Shown here: positions 63,589 to 64,000 of the stretch, one piece after another
Layout of the letters: every line of letters begins with the position of its first letter
Position numbering within the stretch: position 1 is the first letter of the stretch
From: Symbiodinium natans
Lineage: Eukaryota; Sar; Dinophyceae; Suessiales; Symbiodiniaceae
Reading direction: 5' to 3'
Length of the DNA stretch: 64,000 nucleotides
NCBI GenBank assembly: GCA_905221605.1
Contig: CAJNDS010001112.1
Span: 2,688,472-2,752,471, forward strand
Position numbers and translations under genes: made by a program
Notes under the pieces: generated by a model
The model's input: only the letters and a program-made list of their open reading frames with translations
Told to the model about the DNA's origin: nothing
Database searches by the model: none

Positions 63589-63912
63589 GGTCCATGTACC
63601 TAAGTAGGGTTTAGGGTTTAGGGTTTAGGGTTTAGGGTTTAGGGTTTAGGGTTTAGGGTTTAGGGTTTTAGAGTCCGTTTAGGGTTTAGGGTACCTAAAT
63701 CGGGAATACTTGGGCCTTAAAGTGCCACCTTTTGGAGGGACTTTGGGCCCAGTCTACACAGAACACTTAGTAGTAGAGTAGGTAACCTTTAACCTTTTTG
63801 GGGTAGTAGAATCCCCTTATAATCCAAAAGGTTAACCTTTAGTTCCCCTAGGCACTGGACAACCCTAAACCCTAAACCCTAAACCCTAAACCCTAAACCG
63901 GTACATGGACCC
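63589..63912. mobile_element. Nested introner: GTCCATGTACC element containing telomere arrays and a second introner
   Basis: Outer ends GGTCCATGTACC (63,589) and CCGGTACATGGACC (63,898). Inside, in order: a TTTAGGG array (63,605-63,668), 'gggaatacttgggccttaaa' typical of the outer family, a copy of the CTTAGTAGTAGAGTAGG element (about 63,769-63,856, near-identical to 8,955-9,060), and CCCTAAA units (63,863-63,897). The outer left string is repeated after the first array, as if the array had grown inside the element. Flanking bases (GIVRHPALKK at ~63,547-63,576) look like an exon. Confidence 0.78.
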
Positions 63913-64000
63913 CTAGCGCTCCGGAGTGAGGCCTACTTATAGCCCAGGTGTACGTCGAACCGCGGCCAGGGGTTTTCGAGGCTTTCGAAACGCAGGACAC

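Noticed and set aside
1-64000. tRNA, rRNA or a complete spliced-leader RNA gene
   Set aside because: No cloverleaf with conserved boxes, rRNA core string, or spliced leader followed by a donor site was recognised. The leader at 4367 lacks the downstream GT and snRNA-like part and belongs to the retrogene.

Overview
The window looks like nuclear DNA of a dinoflagellate, probably Symbiodiniaceae/Suessiales-like. The evidence is a relict of the dinoflagellate spliced leader (TAGCCATTTTGGCTCAAG at 4367-4384) in front of a retroposed gene, GA-AG and GC-AG introns beside GT-AG ones, convincing coding exons on the + strand only, and about 35 interstitial blocks of TTTAGGG/CCCTAAA telomere-type repeat. 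Genes are split into exons of 30-170 bp, so most long open frames are not genes and most real exons are short. Genes were rebuilt by hand from reading frame, splice sites and family motifs.

Layout. 1-6.6 kb: telomere-type blocks in both orientations alternating with short coding-like islands, plus a complete processed retrogene (4342-5322) with spliced-leader relict, short A tail and 19-bp target duplication. 6.6-13.1 kb: a voltage-gated cation channel gene, with a cytosolic N-terminal part and S1 to S5. Its introns are largely made of short inverted-repeat elements (introners) or telomere repeats. 13.2-20.1 kb: a pyrimidine microsatellite behind 13.1 kb of gene sequence gives way to AT-rich 175-bp satellite in two opposed arrays, a 733-bp tandem duplication, and GC/AT minisatellites. 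20.4-27.8 kb: a nested repeat block (pyrimidine-rich units, a ~200-bp hairpin minisatellite, a 586-bp tandem pair).

27.8-52.2 kb: a stretch with far fewer telomere repeats and no recognised introners. It carries a proline-coding-like G-rich minisatellite, exons of an unidentified membrane protein (29.7-30.5 kb), an intronless ubiquitin-like/SPRY protein (33.2-34.1 kb), more membrane-protein exons (34.4-36.8 kb), an ankyrin-repeat protein kinase (37.1-44.2 kb) and unidentified exons to 52.1 kb. 52,241-52,340 is a 100-N scaffold gap. 52,341-57,187 is a near-identical second copy of 22,930-27,816. 57.2-64 kb returns to introner- and telomere-repeat-rich sequence and holds the pore loop, S6 and a cytosolic tail of a voltage-gated channel.

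The two channel parts are complementary (S1-S5 left, pore-S6 right), lie on the same strand, share intron-element families and both face a copy of the same repeat block. Either one channel gene has been split by a misassembly or insertion of 27.8-52.2 kb, or there are two incomplete paralogues. The most notable feature is the gene at 6889-9395: nine introns in 2.5 kb, eight of them with short direct repeats at their ends, five starting with GA and one with GC, with the frame kept through every junction.
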